DNA from: Gracilaria vermiculophylla | Taxonomy: Eukaryota > Rhodophyta > Florideophyceae > Gracilariales > Gracilariaceae | Assembly: GCA_019155205.2 (NCBI GenBank) | Contig: JAHNZQ020003146.1 | Span: forward strand, 737,208-801,207 | Direction of reading: 5' to 3' | DNA: 64,000 nucleotides | Part shown: piece by piece, positions 10,786-19,717 of the stretch | Numbering within the stretch: position 1 is the first letter of the stretch | How the letters are laid out: each line of letters begins with the position of its first letter | Program-made: the position numbers and the translations under genes | The notes under the pieces: generated by a model | The model's database searches: none | What the model was told of the DNA's origin: nothing | Seen by the model: only the letters and a program-made list of their open reading frames with translations

Positions 10786-11691
10786 CTACGTTCCCGGCTT
10801 CGGCGCCTCCTCTGTAGAAGTCAACGCAAGAGAGTCAGATGGGACGGACAGAGTGGCACTATCCTTGCGCATTCTTTTCGCTGCGTGTTTCTTGTTTCGC
10901 TCTTCTTCTTTAAGGTTATCGAGTACGCGTTTGCGGCAAATGCGGAAGAACTCTACGGCTCCAGGGCTTCTATCCGCAGCGGCCGTGAGCAAGTCGATGT
11001 AAATGTGTCTCTGGATCTCGTCAGCACGTTTCTGTTGCAGAGCAAGGGCTACTCTTGCCAACTTTAGCTTTTCTTCTTGGTGCCTGGTTTTCAAAAACTC
11101 GACTTTGGCACATTTTCTTCCTTTGGGACGTTCTTTCTTTTCTCGAACAGGTATAGGTTCAACATCAATGTCACTACTACACTCTGCTTTCCCTTCTCTT
11201 GCATCTGAATTGGTCGCCATGCAAAACTTCTCTGAGACTGCGGCTGCGCTTTGCATCTCCGTAGACAACTTTGAGTGAGATCGTGGTACCGCCCAGGTAC
11301 CTCTAAATTTGAATAGTTCTCCGACGTCATCTTTAGGTGAATTCATCTTAACGCCGTTGAACAGTGCTGTTCCCATTCGTATTTGGTCGTTCTCGTTGTA
11401 ATCTGATGGGTTAAGACGAATAACGCGCAAGTACCAACCAGAAAAAAGAGTGCACTTTGTTATTAAAAGCTTAACGCGATTGCGTATGGATTCGTTCGCT
11501 CGTGCAATGCGGTTTGCTGGCGTAAAAATGTCGTTGTAAAGCTTTTCAACGCTTTCAAAGAACAGCTTCTTCTTCCGATCTGTTCTCAAGATGAGATCTT
11601 CGAAAGTTTTGATGTAGGCTTTGACCACAGCAGTGTCATCCTGCGGAGAAAAGCTGGGACCTCGTGTTGAAGTTATCTTGGCTTCCATCAT
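10786..11691 (-). CDS. Myb/SANT-like DNA-binding ORF of Harbinger element 2
   Basis: An uninterrupted 301-residue ORF starts with two ATGs (11691 and 11688). The N-terminal ~120 residues (SFSPQDDTAVVKAYI, RIARANESIRNRVKLLI, then a GWYLRVIRLNPSDYNENDQI segment) look like the Myb/SANT-like domain common in transposon ORF1 proteins and in plant NAM-associated proteins. The middle is charged with a basic patch (REKKERPKGRKC). The C-terminal third is a predicted coiled coil (FLKTRHQEEKLKLARVALAL) with a basic tail. Its stop lies 26 bp from the end of the facing transposase frame, so it is very likely the DNA-binding partner of that transposase. The transposase is broken while this ORF is still open, which suggests recent decay or retained use. 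Confidence 0.7.
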   Translation of the reverse strand: MMEAKITSTRGPSFSPQDDTAVVKAYIKTFEDLILRTDRKKKLFFESVEKLYNDIFTPANRIARANESIRNRVKLLITKCTLFSGWYLRVIRLNPSDYNENDQIRMGTALFNGVKMNSPKDDVGELFKFRGTWAVPRSHSKLSTEMQSAAAVSEKFCMATNSDAREGKAECSSDIDVEPIPVREKKERPKGRKCAKVEFLKTRHQEEKLKLARVALALQQKRADEIQRHIYIDLLTAAADRSPGAVEFFRICRKRVLDNLKEEERNKKHAAKRMRKDSATLSVPSDSLALTSTEEAPKPGT

Positions 11692-12548
11692 GTGATATCT
11701 TGTCTCTCGATATGCAATTGGGTCGTAGGGAGGTTGTACGTTCCTATGCAGGTGAAGATGGAAGTAACAGAGCGCTAAAAGGAGTGTGTTTCAGTTTGTT
11801 GGCGCCAAAATTAACTCGTCTTGGCCAGTTAAACTTTTGCACGTGGATACTCGTGTGTCTCAGGAGATTTGAACAGGTTCCGATTTCCAAACCAAATGAC
11901 AAGCATTTGGTTCGGATTTCTGAACCTGTTGAAAAGTTTGCTTTCTTTTCTCTCCCGTTGAAGATGAACTGCGAAGCAAAAAACTTATTTACTGTTTCGT
12001 TCCGTCCCGATGGGGATGCTCTTAGGGAAAGGATAACTTTACTTTCACGTTTTACAGTCATAGCACTGCTCTAATTAAGTCAAATTGAAAGTAATATGGT
12101 TATTAAAAAAGCCTTGTGGCCAGAATTTAACCGGAGAGAAGGGAACTCCTCAACCATTGGGTACAACGAGGCTGTCTCCTAGCAAAGAGATACGAAGTCT
12201 ACTGGCAAGAAAATAGAGGAATTAAGCAGTACGAAATGAGGCAATACGAGATTCGTATCATAGACAGAGTGCACATGTTCCCAACGTTTGTCCATGGCTG
12301 TCCATGTAGGTTTCAAAAGTCCACAGCACCCAAGCTTTCGACCTCTTCTTGCTCCAACATCGAGCAATCATGAGAATTGCCGATCATTCTCTCGCTCAAT
12401 GTGGCATGCAGCAACGCGTGTGGCAACAACGCCTTCAATAAGCGCTCTTTCTTGACCTTCCCGAACAGTATGTCCTCAGAGCTCCTGGACAACTCATAAC
12501 CGCAGATGAAGAAATTGAGAAACTCTTGCACAGAACAAAGCATATTAG
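11692..12548. other. Intergenic between Harbinger elements 2 and 3
   Basis: No complete gene. It contains a 27-bp imperfect inverted repeat (11872-11930) and, at 11799-11810, TTGGCGCCAAAA, close to an E2F-type palindrome. At 12500-12590 another frame gives a helical ITADEEIEKLLHRT stretch. This may be the frame-shifted N-terminus of the transposase that follows. Confidence 0.4.
11872..11930. repeat. Imperfect 27-bp inverted repeat (hairpin)
   Basis: The arms 11872-11898 and 11904-11930 match at 23 of 27 positions and are separated by 5 bases. They begin AACAGGTTC and end GAACCTGTT. It lies about 180 bp beyond the Myb-like ORF of Harbinger element 2 and may be a subterminal structure of that transposon. 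Confidence 0.7.
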
Positions 12549-13454
12549 TCAAGCAACATTCAACTTCAACATGATCTCGATCACGAATGCCTAATCAACT
12601 TTCGCTTTAGAAAGCAGCATCTGTGTTATATTTCAAAATTTCTACCCTGCTTGTCTTCTACTAGTCGCAACCGATACTCTTGTGATTCAATAACTGCATT
12701 ATGCGCTCTCTGTCACAGACTTGCGACTACAATACGTTGGACAGATGTAGAAAGGTTCTTCGGGATGCACTCCTCAAAACTTAGCGAGGTCGTCTGGGAG
12801 ATATACGAGCTTTTCACAGATGTATTTGGATATGTACTCAGAATTCGAAGTTCGATGATGCAGAGACGAGCAGCGGATTACGCAAATGCAATTGAAGATA
12901 TGTGTGCTCCATACGAGCATTGCGTAGCGTTAATTGATTGTACCAAGCTTCGAACACAACGCCCAGGTGGTCACCCATCGCTGCAGCTTGCGTGCTATTC
13001 AGGACACAAAAGAATGCACTATTTGGTATTTCTAACGATTTGTACTCCAGATGGTTCAATGATCTCCCGTTATGGCCCTCAAACTGGTCCTCGCCATGAC
13101 TTAACACTGTTAAGGAAGAGCGGATGGGAAGAAGTTTTGGGCCCTTCTTTATTTGTCAACGGATTTCATTTCTTTGTTTACGTTGATGCCCCGTTTTTAT
13201 TGAGACCTTGGATGCAATGTCCATTTCAGTCACAAGGTGCCACTGAACTTGAGAGGAAGGTAAATCGAGATATGAGCGCTTTACGGGTTTTTGTTGAGCA
13301 TAACTACAAGTATCTTAAACAGTATTCGACGAGTAATGATTTCGCTCGTAATCTGAAAGTTCGCAAAATACCCATTGGTCTACTCAATAAGGCATCTGCG
13401 GTTTTGTTGAATTTTCACGCATGTCTGTACAGATGTGGACAGACAGCACAGTAA
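12549..13454 (+). pseudogene. PIF/Harbinger-type DDE transposase (element 3), N-terminus lost
   Basis: The frame is open from just after a TAG at 12546-12548 to a TAA at 13452-13454, with no good ATG at its start. Landmarks are ALCHRLATTIRWTDVERFFG, VALIDCTKLRTQRPGG (first catalytic Asp), LACYSGHKRMHYLVFLTICT (the usual Y-x-G-H-K-R-x-H box), GPQTGPRHDLTLLRKSG, a YVDAPFLLRPW segment (second Asp) and ALRVFVEHNYKYLK (Glu). All three catalytic positions appear present. The N-terminal part seems to lie in another frame upstream (about 12500-12590), so I call it a pseudogene. It may instead be a fragment that retains its catalytic core. Confidence 0.75.
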
Positions 13455-13697
13455 TTTGGCGTGTGTCCTTCCTCACGGGACGAGTATCTAAGATTTGCTT
13501 GATACGGAATATTGGATGGTCGTGCATAGCATGCAGCAGCGCGAGCAAGCCAACTCTCGTCGGCCTCCCTCCCGCCCTCATCGCCAAGCCGGTTCGAAGT
13601 TGGACGAGTGCTCCTTGAAGCACTTATTGTTGAACTCCTTCCGAACACACCCTCTTTTTCCTTTTTAAGTAAACGTTTTCGTCACCCAACAGCCACA

Positions 13698-14895
13698 ATG
13701 CGCGAGATCATTTCTCTTCACATCGGCCAAGCTGGCGTGGAAGTCGCTAATTCTCATTGGGAGATCTATTGCATGGCGCATGGCATCACTCCGGACGGAA
13801 CCATCTCCAAAGAGAAGGAGGAAAAGGGAGGAAGCGACTCTTTCTCCACTTTATTTTCTGACACCTCTGGTGTAAAACACGTTCCACGTGCCGTCTTCCT
13901 TGACCTTGAACCCACCGTCGTCGACGAAGTTCTTCATGGCAAGTACCCCAAGCTCTATCACCCGGGGCGGCTCATCACCGAAAAGGAAGATGCCGCTAAC
14001 AACTACGCTGGTGGTTATTACCCTACCGGGAAGGAAATCGTGGACACCGCCCCCGACCGCATCCGTAAGCTAGCAACCAACTGCTCGATCCTTCAGGGCT
14101 TCCTTGTTTTCTCCTCTGTTAGTGAAGCTACTGGATCTGGTCTTGGATCCCTGATTCTTGATCGCATTTCATGCGATTACGGCAAGAAGTCCATGCTCGG
14201 ATTCACTGTTGATACCTCTCTCCAGGTGTCCACCTCCTTTATTGAACCGTACAACTCTGGCTCGGCCACCCACGCCTTGCTGGGACACCTTGATGTGGGA
14301 GTTGTTCTCGACAATGAGGCTATTTACCACATCTGCCGTCGTTCTTTGAGCATTGCTCGTCCGACGTAGTCCAATGTTAACCGCCTCATCCTCCGAGTGG
14401 TGTCTTCTCTCACCGCCTCTCTCCGTTTCCATGGTGTTCTGAAAGTGGACATCAACGAGTTCCAGACCAACTTGGTGCTTTATCCTCGAATTCACTTCAT
14501 GCTTTCTACCTATACGCCCATTGTCGCCAAAGAAAAAGGTCACCATGAGAAATCCAGCGTGCCTGGGACTACATCAGCTGTGTTCCAACCTAGCATGGCA
14601 TTCGCTTAGTCTGACCCGCGCGCTGGTCACTACATCGCTCTGTCTCTCAACTTCCGTGGAAAGGGCATGTTCCCGAGAGATGTGAATTCAGCCGTTGCTT
14701 CCATCAAGACGAAGAACTTCATTCAGTTTGTCCAGTGATCGCCCACCGGTATGAAGATTGGGATCAACTTCCAGCCGCCTAATCTTCTGAATGATGATGA
14801 TTTGGCTGAGTCTAAGAGGTCTGTTTGCTCAATTGCAAACTTTATAGCTATTGCAGAGGGGTTTGCTATATATATATCACACCGTCATGGCCATA
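13698..14895 (+). pseudogene. Alpha-tubulin pseudogene with three in-frame stops
   Basis: The ATG at 13698 begins [20 protein letters not shown]. Similarity to alpha-tubulin then continues in one single frame to about 14895: [46 protein letters not shown], a GTP-binding loop degraded from GGGTGSG to [51 protein letters not shown], and a KIGINFQPP segment. Stops are at 14367-14369 (expected Tyr of the RPTYTN motif), 14607-14609 (expected Lys) and 14736-14738 (expected Trp). There is no frameshift. The last ~60 residues of a normal alpha-tubulin (about 450 aa) are missing. It lacks introns but lies between the facing ORFs of Harbinger element 3, so it is either a retrocopy inserted there or a captured host fragment. 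Confidence 0.9.
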
Positions 14896-14959
14896 GAACG
14901 TCACAAAAATCCTCAGCGACATATCTACTTTTTCAATTGAGTGATTAGAGCATTCATCA

Positions 14960-15846
14960 GCTCTACCTGTTTCCGGTTTTGATCTCTCGAAAACTCTCTG
15001 TCTTTTTTCTTTCTTCTTCTTATTGTTGACCATGAAGCTCGAGTTCTTTTTCCTTCAAAGAAACATTACGTTCCTCCAAACGATTTTTGTCATCTAACCG
15101 CTTGCAGACATCCTTGTCCCATTTACTAAAGCCCTGGGACGAAGTTGTTTATTTCGTTCTCACCCTTCGTCGCGGTTGAACATCTCTAGGCTCCAAGTTT
15201 TCTTTGTCTTCCTCTCGTTTTCGTTTCCTTTCCAGCGCCATCCTCTAAACAACTCTCCCTGCCTCCACCAATGCTGTTATCTGGCATTTGCCGAGTTTCG
15301 TTTTTGAGCCTGAGAAAGGTCGAAATCATCCTTTTCTTCAATGAGTTCATCAAGAAGTCGCTGTACTTCTGTGATCTCTTCCGTTATACCAGAGGCGGCA
15401 ATATGTTCTCGATTCTGCTTTCTTCTTTGAGACATCATTGTTCTCATTTTATCCCTTAAGTTTTTGATAGATAGTTTACGTCGAAATTGCCATACCCGTT
15501 TCGGAATGTTTTTTAAGAAAGCTGCACATACTTCACTGTATTTTCGGTCATGGTCACCGTGCAAAGCTCTGTGTGCATCTGTTGTGCGTACGTATTTTAC
15601 CAGCAACACCTTTTGCAAATCGTTGAAGATAAACTTTCGTAGCTTTTTTTCGCTAGACTCCCCAAAAACCGCCTCTTCTTTTTTCGTGTTAATTAGCTCG
15701 TCATGTATCTGCGGAGGTGCAGAAGAGGGCGACAGTTCACTGCTTTCTTTTAAAACGTTTTTTTGTCTACAATCATTGGAAAGGTATCTGCTCTCTGTAG
15801 TTTGTAGAGAAAAAGGGCTGGGTGGGTTGGTTGCGGCAGGTTCCAT
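14960..15846 (-). pseudogene. Myb/SANT-like ORF of Harbinger element 3, C-terminus shifted
   Basis: An intact frame from ATG 15846 to the stop at 15277 encodes a Ser/Pro-rich start, then NDLQKVLLVKYVRTTDAHRA, VWQFRRKLSIKNLRDKM and a typical REHIAASGITEEITEVQRLL tail of the Myb-like domain. Downstream, in other frames (about 15250-14960), a Lys/Glu-rich region (RKRKREEDKENLEP, KNRLEERNVSLKEKELELHG) reads as the expected coiled-coil C-terminus, so the gene looks frame-shifted. It faces the transposase at 12549-13454. In elements 1 and 2 the partners are under 150 bp apart; here about 1.5 kb, including the tubulin pseudogene, separates them. Confidence 0.6.
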
Positions 15847-16116
15847 TCTGGATGTTGAAACACTCACGCATGAAGATACCGTTTCGGACTTTGGTCTCTG
15901 ATGATGTGAGCTCAGCGAAGCTCAGTACCCTTCTCAACGGCTTAATTTGGGACGGGGGCATATTTTGGACAATTTCCCGCGATTCGGAATGACACCGAAA
16001 CACCTCTCTCACATACCAAGGGGACCCGAAACCACTCAGCGCCCGTTTTGATGCCAGGAATCCGCTGAAGTGTGCAATGAACACTTAAGCGGATTCCTGT
16101 GCGCACCTACGTGTGC
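15847..16116. other. Right flank of Harbinger element 3 up to the gap
   Basis: Contains no gene. It includes the near-perfect 17-bp hairpin at 16057-16097 immediately before the N gap. Confidence 0.4.
16057..16097. repeat. 17-bp inverted repeat next to scaffold gap
   Basis: The arms 16057-16073 (GGAATCCGCTGAAGTGT) and 16081-16097 match at 16 of 17 positions with a 7-base loop. It might be the tip of a palindromic or terminal inverted repeat that the assembler could not cross. The gap starts 20 bases later. Confidence 0.8.
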
Positions 16117-16216
16117 NNNNNNNNNNNNNNNNNNNNNNNNNNNNNNNNNNNNNNNNNNNNNNNNNNNNNNNNNNNNNNNNNNNNNNNNNNNNNNNNNNNN
16201 NNNNNNNNNNNNNNNN
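16117..16216. other. Scaffold gap, 100 N
   Basis: Exactly 100 undetermined bases, the usual placeholder for a gap of unknown size. It removes the N-terminal part of the pogo-like transposase that follows. Confidence 1.
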
Positions 16217-17328
16217 GTGACTGGTACTCTCCAGTGACTGGCAGTTTTAGAGAGGAACCCCGAGGAATAATTGAAGAGTTTACGAAACCAAATTGGTTTC
16301 CTAGCAATGGTTGCATCACCGTTACTGACAATGGTTCAATGGAGGGGCCCGTTCTCCACGCTTTTGTCCAACACGTGCAGCACACTGCCCGACAACACCT
16401 AGCAAATGAAAAAGCGTTTGTGCTGTTTTTAGACGGCCATTCATCTAGGAAACATCCCGGCTGGATTGATTTCTGCTTCCAACATGAGATGGAGGCGGTG
16501 ATAAACGCTGCAAATACGTCCCAAATTCTGCAGCCATGTGATCGGCTCATTAATAAACGCTTTCATGAGCTAATGCGTGTTGTAAGGGATGAGTTCAATA
16601 GGCAGGGCTGTGTGGATACAACGAGAGTTAACTTCAATCTGGCATGTGCTGTATATGCCTGGGGAAGAATTACCCCGGAACTCGTGCAAGCGTCATTCAA
16701 AGTAACAGGAACTTTCCCATTCCAGCGCAACTTTGCTGAGAAGTATAAAACGTACAAGGATGAGCCCGCAGACCGCATAAAAGTTGAAAGCGAACGGTTG
16801 AAGAATGCCTCGGTTGCCTCCCGGTTACTTTCTGTGAGAAAGCGACAAAGCGATCAAGATGTGTTCATTACAATTATGAACATAATAGCGGGGAGCGAGG
16901 GTGTATCGAACAAGATTCAGAAAATACAAATTCTTTTGAAGAAAGAGGAAACGGTGAACAGTATACTGATGGGAAAGATCCAAATGCGGACAGTTGCAAC
17001 TGGTAATCATGTCGTAAGGAATAGCAATCGGGTGTTGTATGACGCTGGTGCACCTGCCAAATGGGTCACACACGGAGAGGAGATGGAACGTATGAAATTG
17101 GTTGAGAAGGAAAAAGCACTGAGAGAACAGGAACGTATTGAAGAGAAGGCAAGGAAATGCCAAGAGCGTATAATTGCCCGCCAGAAAGCAGAAGAGGCAG
17201 CCGAAAGTCGTGCGAAGGAGCGCGAAGAGAAGCGAACGGTAAAGCTCGCTGAAAGAGAAGAACGCCGCAAATTGCTGCTCCAGCGGCGTAAAGCTCGAGC
17301 AAAAAGCGCGGAAGAGAAGCAACGCTGA
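16217..17328 (+). pseudogene. Pogo/Tigger-like DDE transposase, 5' end lost in gap
   Basis: The frame is open from the gap to a TGA at 17326-17328, about 370 residues. Landmarks are PNWFPSNGCITVTDNGSMEG, FVLFLDGHSSRKHPGWIDFC (the LLLDGHxSH box with a catalytic Asp), EAVINAANTSQILQPCDRLI (the P/A-NTSHxxQPxD box with the last Asp) and KRFHELMRVV. This is the DDE_1 fold of pogo/Tigger/CENP-B-like elements. From about residue 280 on it is a long highly charged coiled coil rich in Glu, Arg and Lys. The N-terminal HTH and first Asp are probably hidden by the gap. The visible part has no stops, so it may be a partial gene rather than a dead one. Confidence 0.7.
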
Positions 17329-18203
17329 AAGAATGTTTGTCGAGATGCAAAGCGTTTGGCAAAATGTGCGCGCGCCTGGACGGTTTCTTTCGGTATAGAA
17401 AGAGAAATTAAGGCCCCACTGCGTACAAGACCACCATTGTATGCGTTTGAGTTAGGTGCTCAGATTGTCTTGGAGACAGTTGGCGAAGCGATGGAGGTAG
17501 GGCTCGGAGGTGTAGGGGGGTCCAAATAAACCCCGAGCGCTAGCGACGGTGTTTGCCAGTGACCAGGGTAGATCAGGAGGCTGTTGTGGTCTGAGTGGTG
17601 GTCATATGATGTTCGACACACCAATCTAATCAGCTTTTGAAGCTGATTTTATTCGTATCAAGTAATAAAGAATACCTCATCTGTAGTATGAATTTGTTTT
17701 TAAAATACCGTTAGGTGGCCCAAATTAAGCCGTTGAGAAGGGTACATGTCAATCACTTGCGATTTTTTTTAGAACAGGTACGAAAAACGGTGTCGTAGCT
17801 TTCTTAATTCTACGACTGTAGATTTCGTATCTCATTCTGTTTTTCGTACCCTGTACTGCGTGTGATACGTTTCTACGAAAAACGCTACGAATTTCGTGCT
17901 GCGTAATTCCTCTAATCCTTGCAGGAGATCATCAGGATGACGACGGAAACGTACATTTGAAGCCGAAAACAAATTAAAATTGTGTTCATCTTGGAGCACC
18001 TCTGTCTCAGCCCCGTCAAAATGGCTGCTCGCCTCATGTGAGAACTTATAGTTCTCAACCACGGCGTTGTGCGAGAAGGCCGGATAACATATGCTCGGCA
18101 AAATTTGCGGCCACAACTGGGGGACTGAACGTAAGTGGGAAAGAGGGGGACACAGAATCCCTTTCGTCTCGGCTCTTTTCATCCACAGCATATTTTGTCG
18201 TCG
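17329..18203. other. Intergenic, transposon block to gene block
   Basis: No gene is visible. It contains the nested hairpin at 17777-17850 and similar ACGAAAAACG strings near 17870-17890, suggesting a small MITE-like remnant. It marks the change from transposons to ordinary genes. Confidence 0.4.
17777..17850. repeat. Nested inverted repeat, MITE-like
   Basis: The outer arms 17777-17790 (GGTACGAAAAACGG) and 17837-17850 match at 13 of 14 positions. The inner arms 17792-17798 (GTCGTAG) and 17810-17816 (CTACGAC) match perfectly. Together they could fold into one interrupted hairpin. Confidence 0.7.
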
Positions 18204-19547
18204 ATGACAGTGCCGCCGCTGCAATATTTGCTTGCGTTCAATTGCCCACCACCACATAGACTACCCAACTGCTCCAAGACATTTTTTTATCATGGCGCCG
18301 TCCAAAAGTCGTCATCTCGATGCTACAGCTCACCTGGCTTACATAAGCGTGTGATAACACAATGGGGGCGTTTTTCATCAGAAGAGTCCAGAACCTGTAC
18401 CCCAACTTTCTTGATGCGTCACGACCGAAAAACTCATCAGAAGACGGGAATCGCAATGAGTACTACCGACAGATTTACGAAGGTGATAGATGTTGTTTCT
18501 GTTGGTAATATGTGCATTGACATTATGCTACCAATCAGCAAGTACCCTATTGCTCAAGGTGAACATCAAAGGCTGAGACATGGTGCTTTCTTCGAAATCG
18601 GTGGTTCTCTAAATGCACTAATAAGTGCTACACGACTGAAAGCAAGAACGGCTGCGATTGCTTATATAAGCACCGAAAGAAAAGATCTCCATCCCAGTGA
18701 AGTATTTCTGTCGGAGTACCTACGCAGTGCGGCTCAACGCGAAGGTATAAATGTACAGGGCTTAGTCCCGCATTTCATGGGAACCGTTGCGACATGTGCA
18801 GCTCTCTTTGATCCATCTGGCTCGCACACTTTTCTCGCTTCAAATGAAGACATCCAGAATCTAGAATGTTTCAATCAACAGCTACCAAAAGTTATGGAAG
18901 ACCGGGTCATCGAGTCGAGAGCTCTTATAATTGACGGATACGCGCTACATAGTGATCGAGAATTGGTACGGCAGTGCCTACAAGTTGCAGTACGGAACGA
19001 ATGTGAGATTTGGTTCGACCCTCAAGCAGCTACCAAATCGCTCGTGCAACGAAACGATCACCTTTTTTCTCAAATCCTTGAATCTGCGGAAGGCATTTCT
19101 CTGAACTTAGATGAAGCTAAGATGCTCACTGGCAAAGACGATGTTCGAGACATCATCCAAGCACTGCCGTGCCTTTCGAATGCAAAAACAGTACTCTTAA
19201 AAGATGGCCCTCGCGGATGTCAAGCATTTGCCAAGACTAAAATTGGAGAAGAAATGTGCAGTGCACCAGGTTTTGATCTTGCGAACAACTACCGAGACTC
19301 GATTGGGGCAGGCGATGCCTTCATCGGTGCCTTTTTAGCCGGTAAATTGGTTCATGGGCTTGAGCTCCGAGATTGCTGCCTTCTAGCGAATGCAATGGCT
19401 GCCGCAACTTGTGTACAACATGGCGCGGGATCTAGTGGAATAGGTTCTCAAGATCAAATGATGCAGATGCTTTCGCGCGGCTCCTTGAATTTGTCTCGAA
19501 TTTTGCAGACTCTGGAGCTAAGCAGGCTTTCTAGTACGGATAGATGA
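18204..19547 (+). CDS. PfkB/ribokinase-family carbohydrate kinase, probably organelle-targeted
   Basis: The protein has about 447 residues if it starts at 18204. The kinase domain begins shortly after an internal ATG at 18456 (VIDVVSVGNMCIDIMLP, the N-terminal G-N box). It includes EIGGSLNALISATRL, an ISLNLDEAKMLTG segment and the C-terminal signature DSIGAGDAFIGAFLAG, whose GAGD holds the anion hole and catalytic Asp. It should phosphorylate a sugar or nucleoside hydroxyl with ATP, but the substrate cannot be read from sequence. The ~85 residues before 18456 (many Ser, Arg and hydrophobics, no acidic stretch, an RFSS string) look like a plastid or mitochondrial transit peptide, which is why I prefer the upstream ATG; 18456 is the alternative. 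The 3' end faces the transhydrogenase gene, 170 bp away. Confidence 0.85.
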   Translation: MTVPPLQYLLAFNCPPPHRLPNCSKTFFYHGAVQKSSSRCYSSPGLHKRVITQWGRFSSEESRTCTPTFLMRHDRKTHQKTGIAMSTTDRFTKVIDVVSVGNMCIDIMLPISKYPIAQGEHQRLRHGAFFEIGGSLNALISATRLKARTAAIAYISTERKDLHPSEVFLSEYLRSAAQREGINVQGLVPHFMGTVATCAALFDPSGSHTFLASNEDIQNLECFNQQLPKVMEDRVIESRALIIDGYALHSDRELVRQCLQVAVRNECEIWFDPQAATKSLVQRNDHLFSQILESAEGISLNLDEAKMLTGKDDVRDIIQALPCLSNAKTVLLKDGPRGCQAFAKTKIGEEMCSAPGFDLANNYRDSIGAGDAFIGAFLAGKLVHGLELRDCCLLANAMAAATCVQHGAGSSGIGSQDQMMQMLSRGSLNLSRILQTLELSRLSSTDR

Positions 19548-19717
19548 TCCAACGCATGAATGGAGTAGTCCATCGGATGCTCTCCACCATAAAACCTCAC
19601 TCAGAAATCCCAGCCCAAAAAAGACTTGATTGGTCCCCAAGGAATACTTTTTTTAATGTGTAACGTGGGGAGCATCAAAGAAACATCAATGAAAGCACGA
19701 GCTTACATTTCACAGAA

